NCBI RefSeq assembly: GCF_905404315.1
Contig: NC_066310.1
Span: 5,766,001 to 5,830,000 of the forward strand
Origin: Leptidea sinapis
Taxonomy: Eukaryota > Arthropoda > Insecta > Lepidoptera > Pieridae
Direction: 5' to 3'
Length of the DNA: 64,000 nt
In this document: one piece after another, positions 11,655 to 23,399 of the stretch
How positions within the stretch are numbered: position 1 is the first letter of the stretch
Layout: each line of letters starts with the position of its first letter
The notes under the pieces: generated by a model
Databases searched by the model: none
Told to the model about the DNA's origin: nothing
The model's input: the letters and a program-made list of their open reading frames with translations, nothing else
Translations under genes and position numbers: made by a program

Positions 11655-11733
11655 ACCGGCACGGAACGCCGGAGGTCGTGGGTTCGAATCCCGTATCGTT
11701 CATAAAATTTTGTTTTTCAAATTTTATTTGTGA
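11655..11733 (+). mobile_element. SINE-1, inverted mate 2, 5' truncated
   Basis: It starts within the anticodon arm (ccggcacggaacgccggagg) and runs through the B box and body. Together with 11488-11650 it can form a long hairpin through the tRNA-like part. Confidence 0.75.
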
Positions 11734-13157
11734 CTTGATAAATGATATCACAACCTTGGAATGGGCATTCAACAACCTGGCTATTTCATAAATACTATAC
11801 TTATTGCAACTTTATCTCATAAAAAGGGTCTCCTGAGTTTCTAGTATATTAGCTGTGACCAATTTACGTCATCGTTTTGGTGTTTGTTTTAGTAGATACC
11901 ATAACTGTTCAGAAATTAGACTCGCTGTATACGTATGCAGGAAGAAAGGATTTTTTTCGATAAGACTGACTAGTCGTGGATTAAATAATAAAATTTAGAG
12001 ACTACATTGATTTTTCAAAATGGCAGTATCGAAAAAAATACCCGAACCAGCGTTGCATGGCCGAGCGTGACTGCGCAGTCTCGCGAAGTTTGAATTTGAA
12101 TTAATCATACTTTCTGTAAAATTATACATAAATATATCTATTTTATACGTGCAATCACGCCTTCTTCTTCGTGCAATCTTCTAGAGAGGTAGACTAAACG
12201 CACACACGGACCCGTTTGTCATGGTCCTAATATTGTTCCCCGGGTTGTACCAATCGTATCAACTCTGTCAAACATACTCTTTTTATTCTTAATACTCTTA
12301 AACTGTCACATTATCAGAAAATCCTCGATATTATCGTGTAATGTTTGCCTCGGTTGGCGTTTCCCATCAGTTCCGTCTACATTCGATCTGTTAATCATGT
12401 CAATTTTTTATGATAGAACTAAGATTAGATACATGATTAAAATTTTATCTTTTCCAACACTGAGGTCGCAATCTTTTATTCTCATTGCCATACCGAAATG
12501 TTACACATAGGAAGCGTATTTACTAGAATCAGCTATCTGTGCTTTCGGCCGTCTGTCTGTAACCTTACAACCATAAACCGCAGTTAGTTGACAGCTGAAA
12601 TTTTCACAGTCTGCGTATTACTAAATCCGCTTTAAAAACCCATAATTAAATCAAGATGGTGAATCCGATAATGTTTCTTATACTAGAAATTATTATATTA
12701 GAAAAGTGGGTACTTACATAGCATTATTTCTTATTCGATAGTACGGACACCTCCTATGTGAGATTAACTCGCACTTGAATCGTTTTAGTCTTTATTTTGT
12801 TAATGATAAGATCAGTTTTTCAATACCAGGCTACTTACTATGCATATACAAAACTTAATTCATATTCCGCCACTAATTCTCACTGTTCCGTTGTTTCAAG
12901 CTATGCTTTGTTAACTTTACGACTGGTAGAATGTATCGTCATAAAAATTACGAACCGTAGACATTACTTAAGTTGTTTGCATAAAGGCAGGGCTTATAAA
13001 TATAAAACTAAATAAAGAAGTATACTATATATCTTTAATCGAAAAATTAAAATGAGATCACTACATTAGGTACGTACTCAGTTGTTAATATAAATATTTA
13101 AAGAGTTTTTTAAAGATATAATCAGTGGTTATCACATAACTTCAAGCTATTTTATTT
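11734..13157. other. Unassigned intronic DNA
   Basis: No gene seen. 12035-12090 and 12150-12245 are GC-richer (cgttgcatggccgagcgtga; acgcacacacggacccgttt) and could be diverged repeats. Confidence 0.45.
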
Positions 13158-13272
13158 TAGGCCGACAACGCTCCCGTGATTCCTCTGGTGTTCCAAGATA
13201 ATGTGGGCGGTGGTGACCATTTAACACCAGGTGACCCGTACGCTCGTTTGTTCTCCTATTCCATAAAAAAGC
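13158..13272 (+). mobile_element. A-tailed element (CCATAAAA type), 3' end
   Basis: ggccgacaacgctcccgtga through gtacgctcgtttgttctcct and ccataaaaaag. 5' truncated. Confidence 0.65.
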
Positions 13273-14161
13273 TATCATTCTTTTGCTGACTAATTTAGAT
13301 TTTGGAAATAACCACATTACTAAACTACTCAATTGTTTATACGCTTAAAATAAAGATAGGGGTTTCCTATAAGTACCTACGCGCCGTATTACTGTCAATA
13401 CAAAAAAAAAACTATGAGATGGCAATTAGGTTTTTGTAATACCGTAACCACCTACGGAGTTGTCCTTCTGTGTAGTACCTACGTGCGGAGTCAAAACGTA
13501 TAATTTCAATAAGTTATATAAAATTCAGCGACATTATTCCATCGAAATCAAAGTACAGATTCAATAGAATTCTGTAAACTTATCCGGCATTCGTATTTCG
13601 TTGTATCAATAATAAAATTAACAGGCGCGTGGATGGAATGAATTCCAATGAAATATTTATTATATCTCAAAGAGTCGGATATTTGGAGTTTGTGAAAGTT
13701 TTGATTAAATTAATACATTATTTCAACATTCGTTGATTAATTTTAAACCTTACGATGAACAAAATCAAATATTAGCTACGAATCTTCTTCGTTCAACTGT
13801 GTCAAAACAAAAGCAGCTAATCATTAAACATAAATACTATTGAAGCGATTTTCATTGCTTGTTTTGAATTATTGTTAAATGATAGTTGATTTCCGATTTC
13901 AATGAGGATGTACTCGGCTCAGGGTGTGGTATTTATGTAGTCCTGGTGCGGCGTTGTTGAATGTAAATCAGAATTAAGGGGGATATACGACGCAATTTAT
14001 TGATGTGGGTGCTTCATCTCGTGCTTCCTTGGTGTTTTTGTTACGAAAAAGCAAAAATATTTTATTCGTAGTGAACAACTGAAACTTATTAACCAGCCTA
14101 TGTTCTTCTAATACATTGTTAATTTAATTTGGGTGAGTGATTTTTTTTGATGTAATAGATA
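13273..14161. other. AT-rich intronic DNA
   Basis: No gene, repeat or site recognised. Confidence 0.5.
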
Positions 14162-14538
14162 TCTTAATATATATATTTATAAATCCAGTGTCCTGATGTT
14201 TGTTTCCAGTGAACTCCTAAACTAATTTACGGATTGTAATTGAGATTACTTCATGGAGTGTAGTTTAGTCCAACTTGAGAGATATGATAGTTTTTATTTC
14301 GATTTGGGACCCATAATTATTTATATTTTCAATAGGTATTTGTTTTGGTGTGGATATATTTTCTATGAGAGAATTTATCGACGTACGGTTTGACAGTTCT
14401 GCTGTGAAACAATTTCATTACAACAACAGGGAGCATATTTTACGAAATAATTCTTGATGTTATGAAATTTTATTGACAAATTCTTATAAAACAGTATTTT
14501 ATTTATTATTTACAGAACTACGTCTGTCGGGTCAGCTA
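14162..14538 (+). mobile_element. Hel-1 Helitron
   Basis: The 5' end TCTTAATATATATATTTATA follows A. The 3' end is acgtctgtcgggtcagctat, with CTAG mutated to CTAT. 377 bp, non-coding. Hel-1 members share the body ttctgctgtgaaacaatttc and the subterminal cgtctgtcgggtcagCTAG. Confidence 0.78.
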
Positions 14539-16807
14539 TTATTATATTTAGCTACATACATCAATATTATATTAAAGTAATATAAAGAAAAGCTAGTCTG
14601 TTGGTTACTTTCTTGGTAAGTGATCAAAAGACCGTTTTCTTATCCCATAAAAAAATATAAAATGTATAACTGAAAACTTTATTCCACAAAAACATAAAAA
14701 CACACTCCGAACTACAAAGTGCTTTAGAGTTTCAACTAAATATTATGCGTCACGTGATCGCGTCGCGTTCCCTAGATGGGGGAATAAATTCTTGAGCCGA
14801 GTTCGTTCAGGTCGTTTTTTCAATTAAAATCGTATAAAGTTTTTATAGAACCGTCGGCCTCTTTGCTTATTTTGTATAATTATTCTAATTGCCGTCTATG
14901 TGGGTGTTTAAGTCGGTTTGGCGTTCATGTTTATTTGTTATGGTGGTATTTATTGGAATAAGATGTTATTTTACGTAATGCTTTTATAATTTGAGATATA
15001 AATGAAAGAATAATAATTTATTAATGTTATATTTTATAATGCTAATGCGAAATTCTTTAACATTTTATTGGTATTACTAAAATGGGGTTTTTACAGGATA
15101 AAATCATTAGGATCAGGGATTTCTATGTACGCACGTGTTTAAAAGATATTGTTTGTCAAATTTACTATATTTACTATTAAAATATGTACAAATTTACTTA
15201 TCTTAATCTACTTATTATAGAAATTTACAATTAAGCTTTATATATATAATATTATGTAGGTCTCAGAAACTTATTCCTATAACCCCCTATCTACGTGTTA
15301 ACGGATAAAACTTTATTATGCATTTAACTAATACATCTAGTTTGTGGGAGGAAAATCCAGGAAACTATGAACGGGTTAAGAATATTGACAGTTTGGCATT
15401 GTTTGTGATTAGAAGTAAATCCAAGACTACCAGGATAGCAGCACTGACAAGGTGATAAAGTCATGCCGCGAACACGCCACTCTGCAATAACTATAAACTA
15501 TCAGCCGCAAATGTCTGCCATCTTGTATCCGGGAGCTGGGAGTGGATGAACCCTCCTTTACTCGCATCCCTCGGATGGGGGATCCGAGTTGCCACCTAAC
15601 AGAGCGGATGAGCATTGACAATAGTGCATACGTGTGTTATATTTGTGTTAACTACATGATACGAGTAAACATCGTTTCGCATTTTAATGTTCTTATAACA
15701 ATTTCAATCTACCTTCAAACTAAATGTTTTACGTTGTAATGGATTTTAATGGTCTTTTTGGCAAATCTAAATAGACCTAGTTCCTGAAAAACGTTCCAAG
15801 CCACAAACATCACAATTTAAGGAATTCCTGTTTAAAGTTTAATAAATTATTAAAATTAATTAGTGTATTCGATACATGTGGGTTGTGCGACTAAGTGATG
15901 ATGTCATTTAAAGAGTGACAGTAGGGCTGCTCAGTTTTTTTGTCAGTCCGTTAATATGAATCACGTGACCAGTTTTGTGCTCTTAACTCAATTTCGACAT
16001 GATTGTGGTTTGGAACGTTTTTCTGGAATTACGTCCAAATATGCTTCCAAGTTTTACTTAAACATGCAGTGAAGAATATCTCGCATTTGATGTGATTTTC
16101 CCGTTATTTTCCGAACTTAGATTAGAATAATTTTATGCACAAGCTGCTCTTATCGTATTTGAAACATAAAACGTTTCTAGAGATGAAACAGACACATCTG
16201 TTAAAGCTAAAGTCATTAGTATCTTTTTAAATAAATACTATTGGTTTGAAAAGTGATGCATGTTGAAGAAAACAAGTCACTTCTAACAAAGCACTTTCTC
16301 AATGTCATTGTTGCCACATCAATATAAATAATATGAATTATTGATGTGCGGCGAAACACGTCCTATTTAGAAGCACAGACATGTCGTGCACAACGTATAA
16401 ATTAGTGTTCGCTTTTTGCATTCATAAATAACACCTTTTACTGACTGACTATCATTGAAGAATTAATCATATTCGCTTATAAATGCCATTGCAAGTTAAA
16501 CCGGCCAGATGCGACATTCTCTCACATCAAATTGGTTCCGTAACTTAGAAAATCAATGTTACACGTGTCAGTACACAAAATACTTACAAAAAGGAATTGT
16601 GTTCTTAAAAAATTAAATTATATGGTAATAAATCTTATGAATCTCGTTAACTACTTTTTTTTAATAATAAGTAGCTTAAATTCTTACTCTAAAATGTTGA
16701 TGCCTCCGATAAACTATTTGGGGAATAATTATGAATTTAAATAAAACACTTTTAAAGGATTAAAACGCGTGTTTTTACATTAGATTTTTGCGTAAAAGTT
16801 ACTTTTT
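14539..16807. other. Repeat-poor intronic DNA
   Basis: Mostly AT-rich. Two GC-richer unique patches at 14745-14815 (includes CACGTG-like cgtcacgtgatcgcgtcgcg) and 15420-15615. The two opposed short frames at 15427-15739 look like chance. Confidence 0.45.
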
Positions 16808-16862
16808 TATTTTAGTTAACCTGACGTTTCAAGACCTTTCCAGATCTCGTTTTCAGGGGGAC
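16808..16862 (-). repeat. CTGA-stem-GAAAC hairpin motif, inverted copy
   Basis: On the minus strand: ctgaaaacgagatctggaaaggtcttgaaacgtcagg. Arms gAGAtct / ggTCTt flank the loop, then GAAACGTC. Such motifs accompany Penelope-like and other retroelements and resemble a hammerhead core, but CTGATGA is not intact. Confidence 0.4.
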
Positions 16863-16979
16863 TGATAATAATAATTGTAAATTTGATTCGTTACGATACT
16901 GGATTTATTGTACGAATTTTTCAATTATTTGTTTTTCACACGAAACGTTATAAAATTAAGCCGCAGTCTAAGTACAGTT

Positions 16980-17360
16980 ACTTTCGCGTTGTTACCAGGC
17001 GAGCAGAAAGTTCAGCTGGTGTTCGACGTGTATTTATTAAGATTTTATATCGCGCAACGAGGGTTGCCGGCTCCGGTCGGCGCACTCGAACTGCTAATCA
17101 ATTACACAGGCGGCTGGTTCGCGCGTAATGGATACCGCAGACACACGAGCAAGTACCGGTAATGAGTCTGCTTCGCGGAACCACTTTCTGCGTGTGTGCG
17201 TGCGTGTGGTCGGACATTTTTATTTTGCTACAATGTTTTGCTTACGTGAGCGGCAGGCAATTCGAGGCATCGGTAAAAGCGCGCCATGTTGTAAAAAGTG
17301 AACATTGCGAGGGCGATTGAGTGCTTGTGCGTTGCTACGTACAGCATCGAATTAACCAAA
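16980..17360. other. Unique GC-rich island, candidate regulatory element or non-coding exon
   Basis: This roughly 380-bp stretch is much richer in GC and CpG than the surrounding intron and matches none of the repeats seen here. Two overlapping open frames (16883-17128 and 16908-17162) cover its start but show no recognisable domain. The GTAATGAG after 17159 would serve as a weak donor if this were an alternative first exon. I infer a promoter/first exon or an enhancer, without direct proof. Confidence 0.3.
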
Positions 17361-17559
17361 CTCTCAACTAGTTTCTTTTTTCAAGTTAAAATTGTATTGA
17401 ATGAAACTAAGCTGTCACGCTTTTTCAAATTGGCACGAATCGCAAAAAGGGAGACTCGATAGGGCATATTATGTCGTGTACAGTCTTAATCAGACACCCT
17501 TTTTTATCCAAATGTTTTGGGTTTTCATGAGTGTTACTCACCAAAATCGAAGTTCGGCG

Positions 17560-17705
17560 AGTCTACATCTCCTGAGGATGCCTCGTGTAGAGGCGAAACA
17601 CGTGTCGAATTGTTTAAAGACAAATATTGGCAGAAATAACAATTAAGAAAACTCAAAACTTTTGGATAATTGTGGATTTCCACAAAATAACGCCTAATTC
17701 AATAA
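17560..17705 (+). repeat. CTGA-stem-GAAAC hairpin motif and retroelement-like tail
   Basis: ctgaggatgcctcgtgtaga followed by ggcgaaacacgtgtcg: GCCTC pairs with GAGGC, giving CTGAGGAT-stem-GAAAC. Downstream, cctaattcaataaaaag resembles a polyadenylated 3' end. Confidence 0.45.
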
Positions 17706-17766
17706 AAAGATGTTTTTTATTTTAATATAAGTTGCCATTTGGAAGGATATTTAATCAATATATCTA

Positions 17767-18134
17767 TCTTAATATATATAAAACCAGTGTTCTGATGTTT
17801 GTTTCCAGTGAACTTCTAAACTAATGTACGGATTTTAATTGGGATTACTTCATAGATTGCAGTTTAGTCCAACGAGAGATAGGATAGTTTTTATTTCAAT
17901 TTGGGACCCATTATTATTTTTATTTCCAATATTTGTTTTGTATGGACATATTTTCTATGAGAGAATTTATTGACGCACGGTTTGACAGTTCTGCTGTGAA
18001 ACAATTTCATTATAACATCAGGGAGCATATTTTACGAAATAATTCTTGATGTTATGAAATATTACTGACATAATGCATAGAAAAAATTTTATTTTATATA
18101 TTACGTACAGAATAACATCTGTCGGGTCAGCTAG
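17767..18134 (+). mobile_element. Hel-1 Helitron, complete
   Basis: TC after A at 17767; CTAG at 18131-18134 followed by T. It is collinear with 14162-14538. Confidence 0.8.
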
Positions 18135-18413
18135 TATTTGGTATATAAAGTTTCAAATACAATGAAAACTGTTGCTACTATTAAGATAAAGTGGTCGACA
18201 TATTTCGATTGCATTTTGGTAAAGCTCGGAAGTAAAGTCCATCACACACCTGTAATATATTTAGTAGGATCAATTTAGATCGTTATCCCAGAGCGAGCCA
18301 GTTACATAGATATTATTAAACTAATAATTAAAACTTAATCGACCGTTAAACAGTTCGTTATGTGCGCCTACTGCCTTTGACTTACACAGCGCCGTGCAAG
18401 CCGGGTTCCACTG

Positions 18414-18421
18414 ATTTGCAT
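18414..18421. promoter_or_regulatory. POU octamer site
   Basis: Exact ATTTGCAT (reverse complement ATGCAAAT), next to the 24-bp palindrome at 18448. An 8-bp site alone is weak evidence; the pairing with the palindrome is what makes it worth marking. Confidence 0.35.
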
Positions 18422-18447
18422 ATAAACTGACTTCAAATAAGTCGGGA

Positions 18448-18471
18448 TGAGATTAGCATATGCTAATCTCA
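18448..18471. promoter_or_regulatory. Perfect 24-bp palindrome with GATTA / ATGCTAAT half sites
   Basis: Positions 18448-18459 (TGAGATTAGCAT) are the exact reverse complement of 18460-18471. Each arm contains a GATTA core, as bound by K50 homeodomains, and an ATGCTAAT POU-like octamer. An exact POU octamer (ATTTGCAT) lies 26 bp upstream at 18414-18421. The flanking 18360-18500 is repeat-free and GC-richer than its surroundings. The best reading is an intronic enhancer core. Confidence 0.5.
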
Positions 18472-18659
18472 CGGTTTACCCGCTCCCCTACTTACTAATG
18501 TTCATTGAACTTATTTGTTATCCAGTTCTTAATTGATAGGTATGAGCAAGGATACTTCTATACAGACTTTAATATAATTTGTTTAAATTGGACTCAAAAT
18601 GCATAAAAGGCATTTATTTTCTCAACATCGCATCTCGTGATTCCTTTCGAGTACGTTTC

Positions 18660-18725
18660 GTTGTCAATTGTTTCAATAAGAGCACTACCGAGAGAGAAGA
18701 AACGGCGCAAGGAAATCTTAGGAAT
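18660..18725 (-). mobile_element. Possible LINE 3' UTR fragment
   Basis: gagcactaccgagagagaag and aaacggcgcaaggaaatctt resemble the inverse of the 38285-38330 LINE 3' UTR. Short and diverged. Confidence 0.35.
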
Positions 18726-19549
18726 TTTGAAGTTTGATTTGATCCGTAGGTAAAGTAATGGTTTATTATCCGAAGACGATACTATAATTGCATTACTTAT
18801 ATACATAATTTATTGCCGATAAAAGTGATTTTACAACATTTTGGTGTGTTTCTGACGGTGTCATTATTGGACCCGAAGCAATGTCATGCTCCATCTTGAC
18901 ATATTTTTTCTTTTTCTGTAAAACACAATGCCAATGCAAATTATTTTATGTTGATGAAAATATTATATTTGAGTGTTTGTTTCTCTCATTATGACTCATA
19001 TGACTTTAATTTAGAGCATTAGGTAGTAGCAAATATCTTCACATAAACCAATAACTAAAAATACAAACTTTCGCCTTTATAATATGAGTGTTAATTTTTA
19101 TTGAAAATTTAAAAAACCTCCGACTTAGCATACTCATAGAAACTTATAGCAACCCTCTTTTTCGTCAGGGCTTAAAAAAAAATTACAAACTGCTACTCCG
19201 CTCATGTCACTGTCCAAATCGGGTTCTAAATTCGAAATACACAGCTGAAACTGAAAAAATGTTTACATTGCTGCCTATTGACCAATAATATTTTAAACGA
19301 CTAGAGTAAACGCAGAAATGCATCTCTAAATGGCAGTCGAAGTTTATTATGGTGTCATTTGTGTCATGTGCCAAATTTCGGCCATGTTTTTGTATGACGC
19401 GAATTGTGTATATATGTACATAGAACGTCATTGATAAAAAGCTCTGAGTTAACCATTGTACCTAGAGAGAAAACCGACTAACCGGCAAACTAACATAAAG
19501 AGTTGGCGGTCTAACAAAAAATGGCATACTACATTTTTTAAATTACAAA

Positions 19550-19845
19550 AAGGGACGAGGCGAGCAGGACGCTCAGCTGATGGTAATTGATACGCCCTGC
19601 CCATTACAATGCAGTGCCGCTCAGGATTCTTGAAAAACTCAAGTATTCTGAGCGGCACTACAATTGCGCTTGTCGCTTTGAGACGTAAGATTTTAAGTCT
19701 CATTAATTTCACTAGCTACAGCGCGCTTCAAACCGAAACACAGTAATGTTTACACATTACTGCTTCACGGCACAATTGAGCGCCGTTGTGGTACCCATTA
19801 ACTAGCCGGCACCCTGTGCATAGGAGCCTTGCACTGGTACACACT
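19550..19845 (-). mobile_element. A-tailed 310-bp element, near complete
   Basis: All regions of the family are present in reverse, from aaaagggacgaggcgagcag at the 3' end to gtgcataggagccttgcact at the 5' end. Confidence 0.75.
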
Positions 19846-20327
19846 ACATAGAAGTAACGGGTCTAACTAAGTTATTCAAATTAACTTTATTAGCTGTAGA
19901 AAATAAATACTGTTTAAAGTTAATAAAAGTTCCGTCTACCTAAGCTAAAAATAAATATAAAGTTATTTACATCAATGCAACTTGACTTGACCTTAAACCA
20001 CAAATATATTTATCGCTCAACGAACTCAAGATAATGCATTATTTATAATGTATAATAACGCAACAAAATCAAAAGTCTTATATAAATATATTCATTGTAT
20101 CAAACCCGTTTATAAAAGATTTATATAGACTGCTAATTAATTATTACAATTGTAGTTTGGTCTTGTTTAACATTAATAGAAATCACTTTATTGAAATTTT
20201 AAATGATTTCATTTAATCTTGAACTAAAGCGTTCTTAAAATAATGTTTGAAGATTAGATTAAGAATTGGTGTCCGCTGCGCTCCAACTAGACACCGCAGG
20301 CGTAGTCGCAAAGTGCGGCAACTAATA

Positions 20328-20560
20328 CTGACGACCTGTATAGCCGAGTGGTTAGCGATCCTAACGGTATCCTCGGTAGGTGCAAGCATTTATATGATGA
20401 ATGTGAATGTTTGTTTCCGAGTCATGGATGTTTAAATGTATTTATGTATGTTTAAGTAAGTATATTGTATTAAATATATCGTTGTCTTGTAACCCATAAC
20501 ACAGGCTATATATGCTTAACTTGGAGCAAGATAATTTGTGTAAAAAGTGTGTCAATACTA
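20328..20560 (+). mobile_element. tRNA-derived SINE-2
   Basis: The head is tRNA-like (tatagccgagtggttagcga, A box) but its B-box part is deleted. It is followed by the body tgatgaatgtgaatgtttgt and a long 3' part (tgttgtcttgtaacc-like, acaggctatatatgcttaac) shared with lepidopteran LINE 3' ends. A second copy lies at 38430. Confidence 0.6.
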
Positions 20561-22424
20561 CGACCAAGTAGGCGTACTCGAGCCAGTCTCGAAAAACGAT
20601 TGATGTGTCACATGTTCTGTTACACATTGCTGATAATTGAAACTAAAATGCCGTTGTTGCGTAGTAAAACTTTGTAAAAATAATACTACAAGAAATAAGA
20701 AAGACACTGGAATCACATATCATCAGTAAATATTTTGTATTTTATTAATTTCAATGTAAAATAACACGAAGCGTATGTTACATAATTTGAAAGATGCCAT
20801 TGAGTGTCAAGATGCCACGCACATAAGCATCTAATAGTTGCCGTAATAAAAAGGCTATTGTTCTTAGGTAGTGCGGTATCAGTTGGAGCGCAACGGAGAC
20901 CAATCCTTAATCTAAGTTGTAATTATTGAAAATTTTGTATAACATATGCATTTGTTTAGTTGAAGCTAGTATAAAATGTGCTGCAATATATAATACGATA
21001 GTGTTTCATTGAATGCTAAAATCCATTTTCCGAGTATTCAAAGGGAAGGGAAATGTAATTAGTGAAACAAACGTGGGCCGTGATGAGCGGATTGTTAAAC
21101 CACAGACACACAGAGTGCGGTGCGTAATCCATTGTCCGGATTAATTTGTGCTGTTTTATTGGATTCTATACAAAATACGTTTATTTCTCGCAATATTTTT
21201 TTAATGAAAATAAGGGACGAGACGAGCAGGACGTTCAGCTGATGGTAATTGATGCGAACTGCCCATTACAATGCAGTGCCGCTCAGGATTCTTGAAAAAT
21301 CCCAAATATTCTGAGCGGCACTACAACTGCGCTCGTCACCTTGAGACATACGATGTTAAGTCTCATTTGCCCAGTAATTTCGCGGCACCCCTCAGACCGA
21401 AACAGAGTAATGCTTACACTTTACTCTGTTTCGGTCTGTAACCATTGTGGTACCCATAATCTAGCCGGCATCCTGTGCAAAGGAGCCTCCCACTGTAATT
21501 TAATCATTTATTATATTATAAACGAACCACACAATAAATGAAACCATTAATACCTTCCAACCTGGTTCGTAGCCAAATATAATAATACAAAACATCACAT
21601 CTAAATTGTTCTTTTTTGGAGGAGACTTTTACTTTTACCTTCGGAAGAGTTCTTGCAGATTTATTTATTAAAAAAGATACGAATTATTTAAAAAAACACC
21701 AAAAGTTCTAAAGTTTATAGAAAAGCAATACGAATAAGTTTACTTTGTATTTGGCATAATTTTGAAGTGAAAACTTCTTAAAACTCACAAACACTTTGTG
21801 GTTATTGAATGAGAATTAGGTGTCACGTGTGGCTTTGTAACTAACTGTTAATATGAGCAGATGCAGCCACTAATTAAGGTGAACTCTGCTATGCTCTGTT
21901 TCACTCTCTGTCTCTTATCTGGTCGTTCAGACTCTTACATCCCTGTTACTATGTGAGATTTCAAATTATACTTTATTTCCTCAAAACATTATACAGAATT
22001 TCGTTAAAATATTGCAACAAATTTAAACGTAATACCAGTAAAATAAGTTAATTGGAAAGGGGTTGACTAGCGTCGTGGCCCGACGAGAGAACGTATTTAA
22101 TTGGATTTTCTGTGGGAAATATAATTCAGCTGGCGAGTTATTTTGATGAAATTATCTCTTAAATCTGTTGACATATGAGCTGTTTTTGAATGGTTTGCGA
22201 AAGTAGTGATTAATTTATATTATACATATTTTTTTTTTCATTTAATCTTTACTAGGACAACAAGTTTACTCTCTCTCAAACCGTCATTTGTTTCCAAAAT
22301 GGGGACGAAAAAGAGTTCTCAATTTAATAGAAGACAGGTATAAAATAAAAGTTCCTATTGACAAATAAAAGTGTATGCGCATTTTCAAACGTAACTATAT
22401 CGTGTCATAGTATATGGCTCTACT
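20561..22424. other. Intronic DNA around an A-tailed element
   Basis: The unique stretch 21010-21150 is GC-richer with GGATTA and TAATTAG cores (cattgtccggattaatttgt), a weak enhancer candidate. The remainder outside 21212-21497 has nothing recognised. Confidence 0.4.
21212..21497 (-). mobile_element. A-tailed 310-bp element, near complete
   Basis: Reverse copy from aagggacgagacgagcagga to gtgcaaaggagcctcccact. The central part (21380-21440) carries a rearranged repeat of gaccgaaacagagtaa. Confidence 0.75.
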
Positions 22425-22538
22425 TGGATGAAAGTTTCTTGAAAACTGCGCTGTTGAGGAACGTCAGAAATCTAGTTGGTGGTGATGATATCCTAGTTGA
22501 TGGCGTGTCGTGCGATGTTGGAATTTGGCAGTAGGAAT
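22425..22538 (-). mobile_element. A-tailed element (CCATAAAA type), distal fragment
   Basis: It resembles 11212-11325 (gaaaactgcgctgttgagga, gatgatatcctagttgatgg, gtgtcgtgcgatgttggaat) but lacks the A-tailed end. Confidence 0.5.
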
Positions 22539-22565
22539 AAAACCATCTCAAGATGGTGGTAGATA

Positions 22566-22891
22566 TCTATACTAATATTATAGAGCTGCAGTGTTTGTTT
22601 GTTTGAACGCGCTAATCTCTGGTAGTACTGGTTCGATTTGAATGATTCTTTCAGTGTTGGGTAGTCCATTTATCGAGGAAGGCTTTTTTTCAAAATTAGG
22701 GATCCGTAATAAAATTGCTATTTTGTAACACAAGGTGTAAAATCGAAAACCTATTTTTGCGTGCGCTGCAAAAACTTGACAATAGAACAAAATGATGTAC
22801 AGGCTATAATATAGGCAATATTTTATTACTTATAAAACTATCGCGTGAATTATACTTTATATGGCAAAACAACGTTTGCCGTGTCAGCTAG
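22566..22891 (+). mobile_element. Hel-2 Helitron, complete
   Basis: The 5' end TCTATACTAATATTATAGAG follows A at 22565. The 3' end CTAG at 22888-22891 precedes T. 326 bp. A near-identical inverted copy lies at 26302-26655, which explains the matching frames at 22578-22790 and 26294-26527. Confidence 0.8.
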
Positions 22892-22984
22892 TTTTAATAT
22901 AAAAGTAGGACTTGCAGAGTTTCTCAGGTAATTCGGCGGTAACAGCTTGTCCATCTAGCATGTAGGTACACCTATGTGTTTACG

Positions 22985-23012
22985 TATATATATATATATA
23001 TATATATATATA
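22985..23012. repeat. (TA)14 microsatellite
   Basis: Uninterrupted TA dinucleotides between tacg and ctgtacg. Confidence 0.95.
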
Positions 23013-23039
23013 CTGTACGTGGTACCCGACATGAGTCGA

Positions 23040-23340
23040 CCCTCTGGCTACTTCTCATGCCCAAGTTACGTCAGTTGATGCTGGGGCTTGTTGGATGCTT
23101 TCGAATGCCGAAGACAGCAAGCGTCGCAAATATGTCGGTCTCAGTGACTTATACATCTTTGTGCAGTTTGGTGTTTAGACATTTGGCCCGTAGGGCCATA
23201 GACGCGGCGAATGTACAAAGTACTATCTTCGCGCCTCAATAAGGCTACTGGAAACCCAAGCGCTGGCAGCTATTTCGGTCAACGGATCAGCCTTGCTATC
23301 CAACGCGGTAATGCTGCCATTATTCTTGGTAATGATAGTT
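23040..23340 (+). pseudogene. Decayed retroelement protein segment
   Basis: The frame at 23232-23336 reads NPSAGSYFGQRISLAIQRGN, a module I know from many metazoan reverse-transcriptase-bearing elements (pattern QRISxAIQRGNAA). In another frame, 23070-23200 reads RRKYVGLSDLYIFVQFGV then a stop, the segment normally upstream of it. At least one frameshift and two stops separate them, so it is dead. The family assignment beyond retroelement is uncertain. Confidence 0.55.
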
Positions 23341-23399
23341 TTAATTTTATGTAGTCATAGTATTGTAAATATATTCTTGATAATGTAATGTATGTTCAT

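Larger units (their letters stand above)
18135..19549. other. Repeat-poor DNA containing the 18.4-kb palindrome
   Basis: Apart from the palindrome region (18360-18500) and a possible LINE scrap at 18660, nothing is recognised. Frames at 19088-19431 have no features. Confidence 0.5.

Noticed and set aside
22578..22790. Protein family shared by 22578-22790 (minus) and 26294-26527 (plus)
   Set aside because: The matching products arise because both frames lie in copies of the same non-coding Hel-2 Helitron.
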